From Elephas maximus indicus (Eukaryota > Chordata > Mammalia > Proboscidea > Elephantidae), in assembly GCF_024166365.1 (NCBI RefSeq), contig NC_064841.1:25784001-25848000 (forward strand): a stretch of DNA of 64,000 nt. The letters run 5' to 3'. The position numbers were made by a program, and so were the translations under genes. Below the pieces are notes generated by a model. That model saw nothing but the letters and a program-made list of their open reading frames with translations. It was not told where the DNA came from and did no database searches. Positions 1 to 12,526 of the stretch are shown here, in pieces (position 1 is the stretch's first letter; each line of letters starts with the position of its first letter).

Positions 1-463
1 TCCTGTTGCTGTGATGCTGGACACTATGCCACCAGTATTTCAAATACCAGCAGGGTCACTCTTGGTGGACAGGTTTTAGGGGAGCTTCCAGACTAAGACA
101 AGCTAGGAAGAAGGATCTGGCGGTCTACTTCTGGAAAAAAAAAAAAAAAAAAAAAAGGCCAGTAAAAACCTTATGAATAGCAGCAGAACATTGTCTGGTG
201 TAGTGCCAGAAGATGAGTCCCCTCAGGTTGAAAGGCACTCACAATATGACTGGGGAAGAGCTGCCTCCTCAAAGTAGAGTCAGCCTTAATGATGTGAATG
301 GAATCAAGCTTTCATGACCTTCGTTTACTGATATAGCATGATTCAAAACGAGAAGACACAGCTGCAAATATAGAATCCATGAAGTATGAATCTAGGAAAA
401 TTAGAAGTTGTCACAAATGAAATGGAATGCATAAAGATTGATATCCAAGGCACTAATGAGCTG

Positions 464-620
464 GTGGTGTAGTGTTTAAGAGCTACGGCTGCTAAACAAA
501 AGAGCAGCAGTTCAAATCCCCCAGGTGCTCCTTGGAAACCCTATGGGACAGTTTTACTCTGTCCTATACGGTTGCTATAAGTTGGATTTGACTTGATGGG
601 AATGGGTTTGGGTTTTTTTT
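464..620 (+). mobile_element. AfroSINE nested in RTE copy 1
   Basis: A short-type tRNA-derived SINE with a head like 'ggtggtgtagtgtttaag' (A box), a B box 'gttcaaatcc' at about 510-519 and the usual tail ending 'gggtttgggttttttttt'. It is flanked by TAATGAGCTG (454-463) and TAGTGAGCTG (621-630), a target duplication with one mismatch. The undisturbed LINE at 14950 reads '...cattagtgagctgaaatgg', which proves the insertion was into the LINE. Confidence 0.92.
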
Positions 621-1819
621 TAGTGAGCTGAAATGGGCTAATATGGGCCATTTTGAATCAGACAGTCACATGGTCTACTATGCCAGCAATGACAAATTGA
701 AGAGGAATGCATCACTTTCATCATTACAAAGAACATTTCAAATCTATTCCGAAGTACACTGCTGTCAATGATAGGATAATATCCACACATCTACAAGGAA
801 GACCAGTAAATACAGTTATTATTCCACTAATGTCAAAGATGAGAAAATTGAAGATTTTTACCAAATTCTGCAGTATGAAATTCATCTAACATGCAATCAA
901 GATACATTGATAATTACTGGTGATTGGAATGCAAAAGTTGGAAATGAAGAAGGATTGATAGATGGAAAGTATGACCTTGGTGATAGAAGTGACCCTGGAG
1001 ACCACATGATAAAATTTTGCAAAACAAATGACTTACTCATTGCAAACACCTCTTTTCAACAACATAAATGACAACTACACATGTGGGTGGATGGAAAACA
1101 CAGGAATCAAATTGATCACATCTGTGGAAAGAGACAATGAAAAAGCTCGATATCATCAGTTAGAACAAGACCAGGGCGCCGACTGAGAAACAGACCATCA
1201 ATTGCATATATGCAAGTTCAAGTTGGAGCTGAAGAATACTAAAACAAATCCAGGAGAGCCAAAGTACAACCTTGAGTATATCCCACCTGAATTTGCAGAC
1301 CATCTCAAGAATAGATTTGAGGCGTTGAATCCTAATAACTGAAGACCAGTAGAGTTGTAGGATGACATCAAGGACATCATACATGAAGAAAGCAAAAGGT
1401 CATTAAAAAGACAGGAAAGAAAGAAAAGACCAAAACGGATGTCAGAAGAGACTCTGAAACTTGCTCTTGATCATAGAGTAGTTAAAGCAAATGGAAGAAA
1501 TGTTGAAGTAAAAGCTGAACAGAAGATTTCAAAGGGCAAATCTAGAAGACAATGTAAAGTATTATAATGAAATGTGCAAAGACCTGGAGCTAGAAAACCA
1601 AAAGGGAAGAACACACTCAGCATTTTTCAAGGTGAAAGAAGTAAAAAAAAAAAAAAAAAAAATTCAAGCCTTGAATTGCAATTTTGAAGGACTGTATGGG
1701 CAAAATATTCAATGAACGTGAAGCATAAAAACAGCATGGAAGGAATACACAGAGTCACTGTACCAAAAAGAACTGGTTGACGTTCAGCCATTTTAAGAGG
1801 TAGCATATATCAAGAACGG

Positions 1820-2912
1820 ATGGTATTGAAGGAAGAAGTACAAGCTTCACTGAATGCATTGGCAAAAAGCAAAGCTCCAGGAATTGACAGAATACCAACT
1901 GAGATGTTTCAACAAACAAATGCAATACTGGAAACGCTCATCATTTATGCTAAGAAATTTGGAAGACAGCAACCTGGCCAATCAACTGGAAGAGATCTGT
2001 ATTTGTGCCCATTCCAAAGAAAGTTGATCCAACAGAATGTGGAAATTGTAAAACAATATCATAATATTACACATAATTAAAATTTTGCTGAAGATCACTC
2101 AAAGTTGGTTGTGGCAGTACATTGACAGGGAACTGCCAGAAATTAAATTTGGATTCAGAAGAGGATGTAGAATGAGGGCTATCATTGCTGACGCCAGATG
2201 GATCTAGGGTGAAAGCAGAGAATACCAGAAAGATGTATACCTGTGTTTTATTGACTATGCAAAGACATTCAACTGTGTGGATCATAATAATTTATAGATA
2301 ACATTGTGAAGAATAGGATTTCCAGAATACTTAATTGTGCTCACGCGGAGCCTGTACATAGACCAAGAGGCAGTCATTCGAAAAGAACAAGGGGATACTG
2401 CGTGGTTTAAAATCAGGAAATGCGTGCATCAGTGTTGTATCCTTCGACCATACTTATTCAATATGAATGCTGAGCAGATAATCTGAGAAGGTGGACAATA
2501 TGAAGAAGAATGTGGCTTCAGGATTGGAAGAAGACTTGTTAGCAACCTGCGATATGTAGATGACACAACCTTGCTCGCTGAAATCGAAGAAGATTTGAAA
2601 TACTTATTGATGAAGATCAAAGACTGCAATCTTCAGTATGGATTTCATCTTCAAGGTAAAGAAAACAAAAATACTCACAATAAACCAATAAGCAACACCA
2701 TGATAAATGGAGAAAAGATTAAAGTTATCAAGGGTTTCATTTTACTTGGATCCACAATAAATGCCCACGGAAGCAGCAGTCAAGAAATCAAACTGTGTAT
2801 TGCATTGGGAAAATCTGCTGCAAAAGACCTTTTTAAAATGTCGAAAAACAAAGATGTCACTTTAAGGACTAAGGTGTACCTGACCCAAGCTATAATATTT
2901 TCAATCACCTGA
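1820..2912 (+). pseudogene. Reverse transcriptase remnant of RTE copy 1
   Basis: Open stretches in several frames encode reverse transcriptase pieces: a finger-region segment with 'SKAPGIDRIPTEMFQQT' (1820-2080), then after frame breaks the palm motif YVDDT (2553-2567), followed by 'LLMKIKDCNLQYGFHL' and 'LLGSTINAHGSSSQEIK' (2571-2912). These motifs are typical of RTE-clade polymerases. Both catalytic aspartates of the YVDD box are present, but stops and frameshifts prevent a complete enzyme. A further C-terminal stretch at 2934-3287 continues the same protein. Confidence 0.82.
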
Positions 2913-3654
2913 TATGGATCCAAAAGCTGGACAATGAATAAGGAAGACCAGAGAAGAATTGATACATTCAAATTATGGTATTGGCAAAGAATATTGAATA
3001 TACCATGGGCTGCCAGAAGAAATAACAAGTCTGTCTTGGAAGAAATTCAGCCAGAGAGCTCCGTGGAAGAAAGGATAGAGAGACTTCATCTCATGGACTT
3101 TGGACATGTTATTAGTAGGGGCCAGTTCCTAGAGAAGGACATTACGCTTGGTAAGGTAGAAGGTCACCGAACAAGAAGAAGACCCTCAATGCATCGGATT
3201 GACAGTGACTGCAACAATGGGTTCCAACACAGCAATGCTTGTCAGGATGTCGCAGAACCTGGCAGTGTTTCACTCTATTGTATATAGGGTCCCTGTGAGC
3301 CAGAACCAATGAGAAGCTGCCTAGCAACAACAATGAACATTATGTTCCCATGCTACTGGGTTACATCATATCTCCAGTGAATTTCAGGACCAAATTTTCA
3401 ATTGTGTCCCAGACATTCCCACCTGGTTGTTTCATCAGGACCCTAATACCAAACTTGTTGGAAACCAAGTGCACAACCCCTATCCTCAAACCTGCTTTTA
3501 TCATATATTTTGCATTACTTATTCAGTTGCCTAAGCCAGAAAATGATTTTTTTCCCCATCTGTACTTCTCCCTTAAGACCTCCTTAAATTAGTTACCTGC
3601 ATAAATTAATTCTCTAAGATATTTTGCAGGCCTACTATCCTGTGGTTCTTTTGT

Positions 3655-3693
3655 TGAACAAACATTTACTGAGCATCTATTGTATGTTTGCAG
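3655..3693 (+). repeat. L2-like fragment, left part
   Basis: 'caaacatttactgagcatctattgtatg' resembles the common L2 3' region ('atttactgagcacctactatgtg'). The matching continuation ('agtccctacactcaaggcaatc') appears after 4199, so the LTR at 3694-4199 probably inserted into an L2 copy. Confidence 0.45.
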
Positions 3694-4199
3694 CACATAT
3701 CAGTTTTGTACTGCTGCTGTAACAAATTTTCTCAAACTTTCTAGCTTAAAGTAACACATTTATTATCTTACACTACTGAAGGTGAGAAGTCTAAAATGGA
3801 TCTTGCTGGGCTAAAATCACGGTTTAGGCAAGGCTGTGATCCTGGATACTGCAGAAGATAATCCATTTACTTGCCTTTTCTCGCTTTTCTGCTGTCCGTA
3901 TTCCTTAGCTTGTGGCCACCTTCCGTCTTCAAAGCCAGCAATCACATCACACGAACCTCTGCTTCTGTCATCACATCTCCTCTGCATGACCCTGTTGCCT
4001 CTTACTTTTGCTTACAAGGATCCTTGTGATTACATTGGATTCACCTGGCTAATTTAGGAGGGTCTCCTCATCTCAATATTCCTAAGTTAATCATGTCTTC
4101 AAACTTTTTTTTTGTCATAATAGGTAACAAACATATTCACAGGTTCCAGGCAGTGGGATGTGGACATCTTTGGAAGTTTATTATTCTTCCTACTATAGC
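3694..4199 (-). mobile_element. MLT1-type MaLR LTR (solo)
   Basis: Read on the minus strand it begins 'tagtaggaagaataataaacttcc...aagatgtccacatcc', passes 'cctgtgaatatg' and 'aatgtaatcacaagga', and ends near 'gtttgagaaaatttgttacagcagcagtac'. This follows the known order of MLT1 long terminal repeats. No internal gag or pol sequence is present. It is an old, non-coding LTR remnant. Confidence 0.75.
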
Positions 4200-5365
4200 T
4201 ACCTTCCTAAGCATGGTATTACAAATAGTAAATATGATGTTGTAGTCCCTACACTCAAGGCAATCAAATACAAAACAGCCTGCTATGGAATTATAATGAA
4301 AACTATATGAAATATTTGGGGGTCAAGTAAGGCTTTGGGAAGACGTGATGTCTAAGACATATGATTAAAATTCTTTTTGAGACTCCTGCAATGTTTTAGG
4401 AGCGATAATACCGCCACTACCTAAGGCTGGTGCAGCAATTTACTTTCTAATAGCATCAGTCAATTTTATTCTATTAGTTTTACAATGATGATCAGACTGG
4501 CTTGACATAGATATTAGTTCGACTCCAAAAATAAATATGTTGTATTCATATTCTTTATGTATATGTCCTATACCATTCAACAGATACGTAAAAGGTAGAA
4601 CCAAGACATGAGTAAGGCACTTTTCTATTGGCAAAGGAAAAAAAGTCACCAGGCATGGATGGACTTACTCTGCTTTCTGGGAACATATACTTTAGAAAGA
4701 ATGTAAGACATAGTTATAGATATTCCCAAACACATGAGGCAGAAAGAGATGACTGTCATAAGAGAGATACAGATATAGTACACCACGTATTCAGGGCTGA
4801 AAGGAAATATTTTGAGATTATGAAAAGTAGGAAAGACTTCATGAATGATGTCTGATTTGAGCTGGGATCTCTAAGCTATGGTCATGCTGGTGATGAGAGA
4901 AAAGAACATTAAAAAAAAAAAAAGCACATATTTCTACATTGCTCTTAAGTACAGGAGAAAAAGTTCCTGCTGAAGGTCTTTGAATCTTTGCAGCAGCGAC
5001 TGAAGAGATGTGAATTCTAATTACAGTTTCACCTCTACCAAACAGAATTATTCACGCACTCCCATTGCTTCTACCAAGCCTTCAAAAGGATTTCTGCCGC
5101 AGTGCTGTAAGGGAAAGATGTAGAAATAAATCACGTGCTTCCTTGTTAGAATAGCAATGATGAAGAAATTCACAAAGGGAGAAAAAGTGCTATTACTAAA
5201 CATTTTCTAGAGAAAACACAGGAAACTTTATAGCCTTGAGAAATTATTCCATAATAATTCATTCAGTACACATTAAGCAGCAACTCTCTGAAAAGTGCTG
5301 TGATAGATGATGTGGGGAATGCAAAGATTTTAAGACACAGTCCCTATTTTCAATCCATTTTGTGT
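4200..5365. other. Intergenic, ancient L2-like remnants
   Basis: No gene is seen. The pieces at about 4200-4330, 4680-4880 and 5225-5345 read like eroded L2 3' sequence (for example 'gtagtccctacactcaagg', 'gcaaagattttaagacacagtccctattttcaa'). The rest shows no recognisable structure. An A-run lies at about 4911-4923. Confidence 0.4.
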
Positions 5366-5514
5366 GGGCTCTGGTAGCTTAGTGGTTAAGAATTTGTCTG
5401 CCAACCAAAAGGTAGGCATTTCGAATTCACCAACCACTCCTTGGAAACCCCATGAGGCAGTCTTACTCTGTCCTATAAGGTTACTATGATTTGGAATCGA
5501 CTCACTGGCAATGG
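5366..5514 (+). mobile_element. AfroSINE, short type
   Basis: The head 'gggctctggtagcttagtggttaag', B-box-like 'tttcgaattc' and tail 'gattggaatcgactcactggcaatgggtt'-type sequence mark a short AfroSINE. TTGTGTGG at about 5360-5367 and 5515-5522 may be its target duplication. It lies just upstream of RTE copy 2. Confidence 0.85.
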
Positions 5515-5561
5515 GTTGTGTGGAAAGAAACACAGATACGAGTACACTACAAAGCATGAAG

Positions 5562-7190
5562 AAATATTGAAGGATTCTATGGAGGAAATACTAAATGATT
5601 CAGGAAGTATCAAAAGAAGATGGAAGGATACACAGAGTCTCTGCACCAAAAAGAATAGGTTGACATTCAACTGTTTCAGAAGGTACCATAAGGACAGGAA
5701 CCAATGGTACTGAAGAAAGAAGTCCAAGTTGCCCTGAAGGCACTGGCGAAACACAAGCCTCCAGGAATTGATGGAATACCAATTGAGATGTTTCAACAAA
5801 CAGTTGCAGCACTGGAAGTACTCACTCTATGCCAAGAAATTTGGAAGACAGCTACCTGGCCAACCACCTGGAAGAGATCCATATTTATGCCTATTCCCAA
5901 GAAAGGTGATCCTACCGAATGTGGATATTATGGACCAATATCATAAGCAAGAAAATTTTGCTGAAGATCATTCAAAAATGGCTGCAGCAGTATATCGACA
6001 GGGAACTGCCAGAAATTCAAGCTGGATTCAGAAGAGGATGCAAAACCCGGGATATCATTGCTGATGTCAGATGGATCCTGGCTGAAAGCAGATAATACCA
6101 GAAATTATGTTTACCTATGTTTTATTGACTATGCCAAGGCATTTGACTGTGTGGATCATAACAAATTATGGGTAACATTGCAGAGAATGGGGATTCCACT
6201 TAATTGTGCTCATGAGGAATCTGTACATAGATCGAGGCAGTCGTTGGAACAGAACAGGGGATGTTGAGTGGTTTAAAGTCAGGAAAGGTGTGCGTTGGGG
6301 TTGTATCCTTTCATACCTATTCAATCTGTATGCTGAGCAAATAATCTGAGCAGCTAGACTCTATGAAGAAGAACGGAGTGTCAGGATTGGAGGAAGACTC
6401 ATTAACAGCCTGTGTTACGTAGATGACACAAGCTTGCTGAAAGTGAAGAGGACCTGAAGCACTTACTGATGAACATCAAAGACCACAGCCTTCAGTATGG
6501 ATTACACCTCAATATAAAGAAAACAAAAATCCTCACAACCAGACCAACAAGCAACATCATGGTAAACGGGGAATAGATTGAAATTGTCAAGGATTTCATT
6601 TTACTTGGATCCACAATCAACAGCCATGGAAGCAGCAGTCAAGAAATCAAAAGACGCATTGCATTGGGTAAATCTGTTGCAAAAGATCTCTTTAAAGTGT
6701 TAAAAAGCAAAGATATCACCTTGAAGACTAAGATGCACCTGATCCAAGCCATGGTGTTTTTAGTCTCCTCCTACGCATGTGAAAGCTAGGGGATGAATAA
6801 GGAAGAATGAAGAAGAGTTGACACCTTCGAATTGTGGTGTTGGCGAAGAATACTGAATATATCATGGACTGCCAAAAGGACGAAAAATCTGTCTTGGAAG
6901 AGGTACAACCAGAATGCCCCTTAGAAGCAAGGACAGCAAGACTCTCACATACATTGGACAGGTTGTCAGGATCAATCAGTCCCTGGAGAAGGACATCATG
7001 CTTGGTTAAGTACAGGGTCAGTGAAAAGAGAAAGACACTCAGTGAGATGGATTGACACAGTGGCTGCAACAACGGGCTTAAGCATAACAACCATTGTGAG
7101 GATGGTGCAGGACTGGGCACTGTTCCGTTCTGTTGTACATAGGGTTGCTATGAGTCGGAACTGACTCAACAGCACCTAACAACAACAACA
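5562..7190 (+). mobile_element. RTE LINE copy 2, 5'-truncated
   Basis: It starts in the middle of the element ('atattgaaggattctatgg', matching about 16027 of copy 3) and runs to the 3' tail 'gttgctatgagtcggaactgactcaacagcacctaacaacaacaaca'. The endonuclease part is missing, as expected for 5' truncation during target-primed reverse transcription. It carries reverse transcriptase motifs including FIDYAKAFDCVDH near 6120-6160 and YVDDT at 6416-6430. Confidence 0.88.
5704..6267 (+). pseudogene. Reverse transcriptase remnant of RTE copy 2
   Basis: The stretch 5704-5946 holds 'HKPPGIDGIPIEMFQQ' and 'WKRSIFMPIPKKGDP', the N-terminal fingers of the polymerase. After a frame change, 6058-6267 holds 'CFIDYAKAFDCVDHNKLW', motif A with its catalytic aspartate. 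YVDDT follows at 6416-6430 in yet another frame context. This is the best preserved polymerase core of the four large copies, but frameshifts and stops make it non-functional. Confidence 0.8.
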
Positions 7191-7448
7191 TAGCATATGT
7201 AATTCTTGCTATATGGTTAGTATATAGAAGAGTAGGAATTCAGATCAATTCTAGTGAATATGAGGAGGGAATGCTCATGGAAGAGGCAACACCTGAGTCT
7301 GGCCTGTAAGAATAAATAGGATTATAATAGATCGAGGCACTTATATAGAGTAGGAGGGAGGGCAAATTGGTAGGAATAAAGGTCAAGGAAAAAGAATAAC
7401 ATGAGACAATACGGAGGTAGGAAAGCCAAGATTTTTCAGAGACTGTAA
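7191..7448. other. Short intergenic stretch, no feature seen
   Basis: AT-rich unique-looking DNA between RTE copy 2 and the next SINE. No gene or repeat is recognised. Confidence 0.4.
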
Positions 7449-7650
7449 AACCAGCTGTCATTGAGTTGATTTCTAATCATGGTGAATCTATGTGTGTCAG
7501 AGTAGAACTGTGTTCTGCAGGGTTTTCAATGGTGTTTTTTTGGATGTAGATCATCAGGCCTTTCTTCCAAGGTGCTGCTGAGTGAACTTGAACTTGCAAC
7601 ATTTGGTTGGGAACTGAGCATGTTAAACATTTGCACCACCCAGGGGCTCC
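7449..7650 (-). mobile_element. AfroSINE-related element, variant with 'aagtagatcaccaggcc' middle
   Basis: On the plus strand the tail complement 'cattgagttgatttctaatcatggtgaatc' is followed by 'gatgtagatcatcaggcctttcttccaaggtgctgctgag' and ends in 'gcaccacccaggggctcc', the complement of the SINE head. This is the longer variant whose middle differs from the short type. Confidence 0.85.
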
Positions 7651-7679
7651 TCATGAACTGTGGATGACATTTTTTTTTT

Positions 7680-8160
7680 CTCAAGTATGAACTAAGCAGT
7701 AGGCATAGAGGGTATTATAGCAAATAAGATAGTCTTGATTTTCAAAGAGTTTAAAGCCTTGAGGGAGTACATAGAATCCAAAAATTAAAACGATGTGTGA
7801 TTTATGTAGTGGTAGAGATAAAACAGAGAGCCATGTTTTTAACCTAACCTTGGAGCAACATAGACCAACAAGAGCTATCTGGAGGAGATGCCATCTGAAC
7901 TGAGTCCTGCAGAATGACTTTGAGTTGGCCAAGAAAAGACAGGGAAGATGGAAGAATCTTTGTGAAGACCTAGAGCATAGAGACTAAGAGCACGATACAT
8001 TTGAGGAACTGCAGAAAGTTCCTTTGAGTCTGGAGCCCAGGCTACAAGGGAAGAGGATGAGAAAAGCCCATGGAGGTAAACAGCAACTGGACTGTACGGG
8101 ATGTTGAAAACTAGGTAGGAGGCTATTCTAACAACGCAAGAAAGAGAGGTTGAAGTCAAA
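7680..8160 (+). repeat. L2-like LINE remnant
   Basis: The text 'aagcagtaggcatagagggtattatagcaaataag', then 'gaactgagtcctgcagaatga' and 'gaagatggaagaatctttgtgaagacctagagca' follows the layout of L2 3' ends. It is heavily eroded, so family assignment is tentative. Confidence 0.5.
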
Positions 8161-9812
8161 ACTATGAAATGGCAGCAGAGAGAGAAATACAGATGAGAGA
8201 GGAATACAGATAAGACAGATACAATGTATATGGGAAAGACATCCCTAGGGACTTAGTCTAATTGGGAGGGGTTTTATCACCTGATATCTCCATGAATATA
8301 TTCCTACAAAGAACAAGAGAAGAAAACACACTCAGGACTGCATATAAGATAGAAAATGAGAAAGACTAGGTGGTACATCCAAGGAGAAAGTACAAAGCAA
8401 GATTAAGAAGAGAAGAAAGGTTGAGGGTCATGGATGGCAGGAGAAGTAAAGGAGGAACTTAGAACACACTGAACTTGCAACAAGATGTTCTTTTCGCATA
8501 GAGGCCTGTGTATGCAGAACAAGGTGGAAGGTTGCCTTTACAATGAAGTCAGCTTGGTAAAAGCAACTTGATTTTTTTTTTTTTTAAATCTAACAGCAGG
8601 ATAGTGGTTAAGTGATTTAGCCAAGATTTAAAAGGCTGTATTCTCATATAAAAAAAACTCAAATGCTTCAAAGTGCCTCTCCCCTTCACTGGATTGCTGG
8701 TCCACAGAGCAAAGTGAGAAGGATGTATTTCCTGGTTGGTGAGCACAGTTAAATTATCTCAGTGTTAAATTCATATAAATACGTACTTTTACATTTCTTG
8801 GTTTTTGGTGAAAAGAAGAATTTATGGATTCAGGACAGGGAAAGAAGATGTAGTTTCCCACAGGATTTGAACTGTTGAAAACTCAAGGGGGAATTGACAG
8901 GATTGACTCCTTTTGATCAACATTATTGTGACCACTTCTTCCCTTCTAAGATTTTTCTCTGTAACAATTCCTTCAGCTTCAGCCCTTATTACTGAGATCC
9001 TCAATATTTTCCCATGGATTTATGGCCCTTGAAACAAACGTAGGTGCTTGTTACTTTAGTTTTTTTTTTTTTTGGCTGTCCGAGGGGGGAAAAACTAATA
9101 ATTCTCCCTCTTTAACATGTCTTTTCACTTCATTTGGATAACCTACTTGTCTCTCCCTCCACCTCTCATCATCCAACTCCCCCATCCCCCAAAATGTTTT
9201 ATTAGATACTGTATTCTCATTGCTAAGCTCTTTTTTTTTTTTTTTTTAATAATTTTCGAAAACATTCTGTAGACTTTATATAGAAGGCAACCTGGTGGTA
9301 GACCTAAGGTATATGAACATTTGCTAAGTACACTTAGACCATCAACTAAAGGGTTTTTCTCTATACAGTCTTGCCCACACAGTACCCAATTAACCTTTTA
9401 TCACCTTTTAAAACATGCACAGCTTCATAGCATGAGCTCATTCATCTTTGCTAAAAGGCTTCATAGAAATCTGAACAAAAATAGTTTCTGTTTAATATTC
9501 TTCAACTCTAATGTACAGCCTCTTATTACTTCCTTTTACATATATATTTTAAATAGTTGTTCCTAGGATCTTTATGACTTAGAGTAAAAAAGCCTAGAAA
9601 TAAGTCATGTAACAAAGTAGTGGTCCCCAAGAACCAACCTCAAAAAATGATGAACAGAGACCAGAGGTAAAGGAGAGGTCTTGTGCAATAGATGAAGAAA
9701 TTAGACAAACATCTAAGTTAGATTCTTCTCAGTAGCAGGAGAAAAAGAAATCAGAGAACAGTCTATTTTTGTACAACTGAGTAGGGTATTTTAAAGATGC
9801 CACAGCTACCAT
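8161..9812. other. Intergenic stretch without gene
   Basis: No coding region or clear repeat is recognised. Poly-T runs lie near 8572-8585, 9060-9074 and 9231-9247; they may be tails of old minus-strand retroposons, but no body could be identified. Confidence 0.4.
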
Positions 9813-9973
9813 AGGAGCCCTGGTGGTGAAGTGGTTAAGAGCAGAGGCTGCTAACTAAAAAGTCAGCAGTTCAAACCCACCAGCCATTCCTTGGAAACCA
9901 TATGAGGCAGTTCTACCCTGTCCTATAGGATCACTGTAAGTCGGAATTGACTCGACGGCACACAAAAACAAAA
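9813..9973 (+). mobile_element. AfroSINE, short type
   Basis: Starts 'aggagccctggtggtgaagtggttaagag', has B box 'gttcaaaccc' at about 9869-9878 and ends 'gtcggaattgactcgacggcacacaaaaacaaaa'. CTACCAT at 9806-9812 and 9974-9980 fits a short target duplication. Confidence 0.92.
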
Positions 9974-10600
9974 CTACCATTGTCATTCTGAAGACGCCCT
10001 ACTTGATAGAAAATCTCTGGCAATCCTATGGCAGTATCTAACAAGCATTTGGTTTAGATCTCTACTTCTGGAGGCAGCTGAAGATTTATTTTTGTTGTTA
10101 TGGCTGTTTCTTGACTCCACCATATATCAAAATATTTACACATCATAGTTTTTTTTTTTTTTTGCCATTGGTTTTATTTTGATTATATGGCTCAATAAAC
10201 TTGTTATCCTTAAGTTATTGTAGTATTGAGTGACAGTTTAAAAAAAACGGACTTTAGATGTGAATATACTTCATAAACCAAAGCTTTCTGAGAGTACCCG
10301 ATTGCAAATGAGGATCATAAATCAGAGAGCCTTCAATAGCTAGACAGTCTTTGAACTCCTTGAGATGGTATAGAATTTGGAAATAGAATGTCACATACAA
10401 AGAGACCAGGAAGATTTGAGTCATAGACATGTAAGAAGATAGGCAGAGGTAGTAAAAATCCACAAGTTATTTGGTTAGCATCTTGCTCTTCTAGTCTTCT
10501 AGATTTCAGTGGCTGAAAATAAAATTTTCTCAGTTCTACAATAAAACACAATCCACTTATTAAACTCTTTGAAAAAAATGATCCTAAACTCCCTCCTTAA
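9974..10600. other. Intergenic, nothing recognised
   Basis: AT-rich sequence with a T-run near 10149-10163. No gene, RNA or named repeat is seen. Confidence 0.4.
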
Positions 10601-11275
10601 CTCTTATGCCAATATATATTTCAGATGAAGCAACATCTTACTATAAACAATGAGGCTATAAATAAAAAGATATGAATGAATAAAAAAAATGGAATTGGGG
10701 AAGTCTTTCTAAGTAAGACATAAAACCCAGAAAACATAACGGAAATGATGATAATTTGAATAATAAAAGGCAAATATTTCTGCCCAGCCCAAAATAACTT
10801 AAAATTTAAAGAAAATTTGAACAAAGTTATTTACAGCACACATGACAAAAATATACTGATTTTATTTTTCTGGTGAGAGCTGTTATAATTGCATAAGTGA
10901 TTAATAACCAGGGGAAAAATATACAAAGGAAATAACTGTTTAATATAAAAAGAAATACAAGCTTTATAAGCATAAGAAAAGATTCTTTGCCTCAATTAAA
11001 AAAAAAAAACCATTAGTAATGACTTACCATTTATATTAAAATGGCAAAGATAAAAATTTGCTAATATTTTTGGACAGAGTGTAGGGAGACAGGCACCCTC
11101 AAATACTGTTGGGGGAGTGTAAATTTGTATAACATCTTTGAAAGTCAATTAGGTAAAAGGAAATAAATAAATAAATAAAATACCTTTTGATCCAGCCTTT
11201 CCATTGGAAAGGAAGTACATTTGTATTACTTCCCCTTGTATGTGCAATATGTATTCAAGGATTACATTAGGCTTC
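10601..11275 (+). repeat. L1 LINE remnant (ORF2 3' part)
   Basis: The plus strand reads 'aagacataaaacccagaaaacataacggaaatga', later 'ttaccatttatattaaaatggcaaagataaaa', 'aatactgttgggggagtgtaaatttg' and 'taccttttgatccagcctttccattgg'. These correspond, in order, to the well-known end of mammalian L1 ORF2. No open frame survives. It is an old copy. Confidence 0.7.
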
Positions 11276-12526
11276 TCATTATACTTTTTGTTTTTCTCCA
11301 CATTAAACAATTACCATTCTATTTGTTCACTACTTAATTCTCTATATCCCTGGTATTATTTTCACATTCAGCAAAAAAAAAAAAAAAAATTAAAATACAT
11401 ACAAATAACATTTTTTCCCCCACATGATCAAACACATCTGATTCTCAGTAAGTTTCATTTCATTTCATTTTTTTTTTTTTAATTTTCCAGAGACAATTCT
11501 CCTAGGGTGACTGAGCTTCCCGCTCGGAGCTGGACTGTTTGTTTTCCAGCCTCCTGAGCGGTAGTCCTGGGTTGTCCCTTGATTTTTCCCCTGGATTGGA
11601 TTTCTTGTTAATACAATCCCATGTTTTCCAGGACTGATACACTGTATTTTAGATAGATACTGTTTAGATATAAATTTCTAGTTTCATCATAATTTTCTCT
11701 CAAAAATTTGAAGGCATCTATTCAATATCTTAGTTTCCAAGGCTGCTATTGAAAATGTACTTTTCACGTCTGGAAGCTTTAGTGACTTTTCTTTTTTTCC
11801 AATGTTGTGACATTTGCTGATGGTTTGCCTTGATGGGGTATTTTTCCATACATTATACTGAGTAGTTAATAACTACTCCTTTAAATCTGGAAAATTTTAT
11901 GTACTCTGTTTTATTAAAATCCTTTTTGTTTTCTTGTAAAATATAACACAGTTTCAGAATACCTCATGAAACAAATGTATGACTTGATACATCATTATAA
12001 GAGAAATACCCTGGAAAAAGCACACAGATTAAGACACAGAACTTTGCAAGCCACCCCAAAAGTTCTCCACATCCCCATATCAATCACTGCGACTCCTTTT
12101 CTCGCCTGTAATAAACCACTATCTTAGGACTTGTGTAATAATTAGTTCCTTGATTTTCTTTATAGCTTTATCATCTAAGTATTCCACTAAAGAGTATATA
12201 TTTTTAAAATATTTTTTCATAACTTTGTTTTAACCTACAAGTTTTCTCATTTTTTTTTTTTTTTTTTTTTGCAATTTATTTGTTGAAGAAACCAGGCAAT
12301 CTTACTTTTTTTTTGGTCTGAATTTTGTGGGCTTCATCTCCTTGGTGTGTTTTAACTTACTCCTTTGTCACATGTATTTCCTCGAAGTTGATAGTTGGAC
12401 GTAGAGACTTTATCAGATACAAGTACATGTTCGGTTGCACAACCTCTTTAGAGGTGGTGTTATGTACTTCCATCTAAGACCCCCCCCCACTCTTTTTTGT
12501 GTGATGTTACATACTACTGATGCTCA
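11276..12526. other. Intergenic, T-rich, possible further old L1 sequence
   Basis: Long T-runs lie near 11469-11480 and 12251-12270, and C9 near 12481-12489. Parts of 11600-11940 and 12350-12480 read like old L1 3' sequence, but I could not align them with confidence. No gene is seen. Confidence 0.35.

Larger units (their letters stand above)
1..3333 (+). mobile_element. RTE/BovB-type LINE, degenerate copy 1 (5' end cut by window edge)
   Basis: This is a non-LTR retrotransposon of the RTE (BovB-like) clade as found in afrotherians. The order is a 5' leader, an AP-endonuclease-like region (about 640-1100, with an intact GDWNAKVGN-type motif near 920-945), a linker, and a reverse transcriptase region with 'PGIDRIPTEMFQQT' near 1880 and YVDDT at 2553-2567. 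The end is the 3' tail 'agcaacaacaatg' near 3333. It aligns collinearly with the copies at 5562-7190 and 14472-17680. The reading frame is broken many times, an A-run lies near 1645-1662, and a SINE is inserted at 464-620, so the copy is dead. The exact left end lies outside the window. Confidence 0.88.

Noticed and set aside
1160-1395. Minus-strand open frames over RTE copy 1
   Set aside because: They are antisense shadows of the LINE linker region. The same shadows recur at 15552-15788 opposite the same region of copy 3.
6728-7120. 130-residue minus-strand open frame
   Set aside because: Antisense to the C-terminal part of RTE copy 2. Similar antisense frames occur in the other copies.
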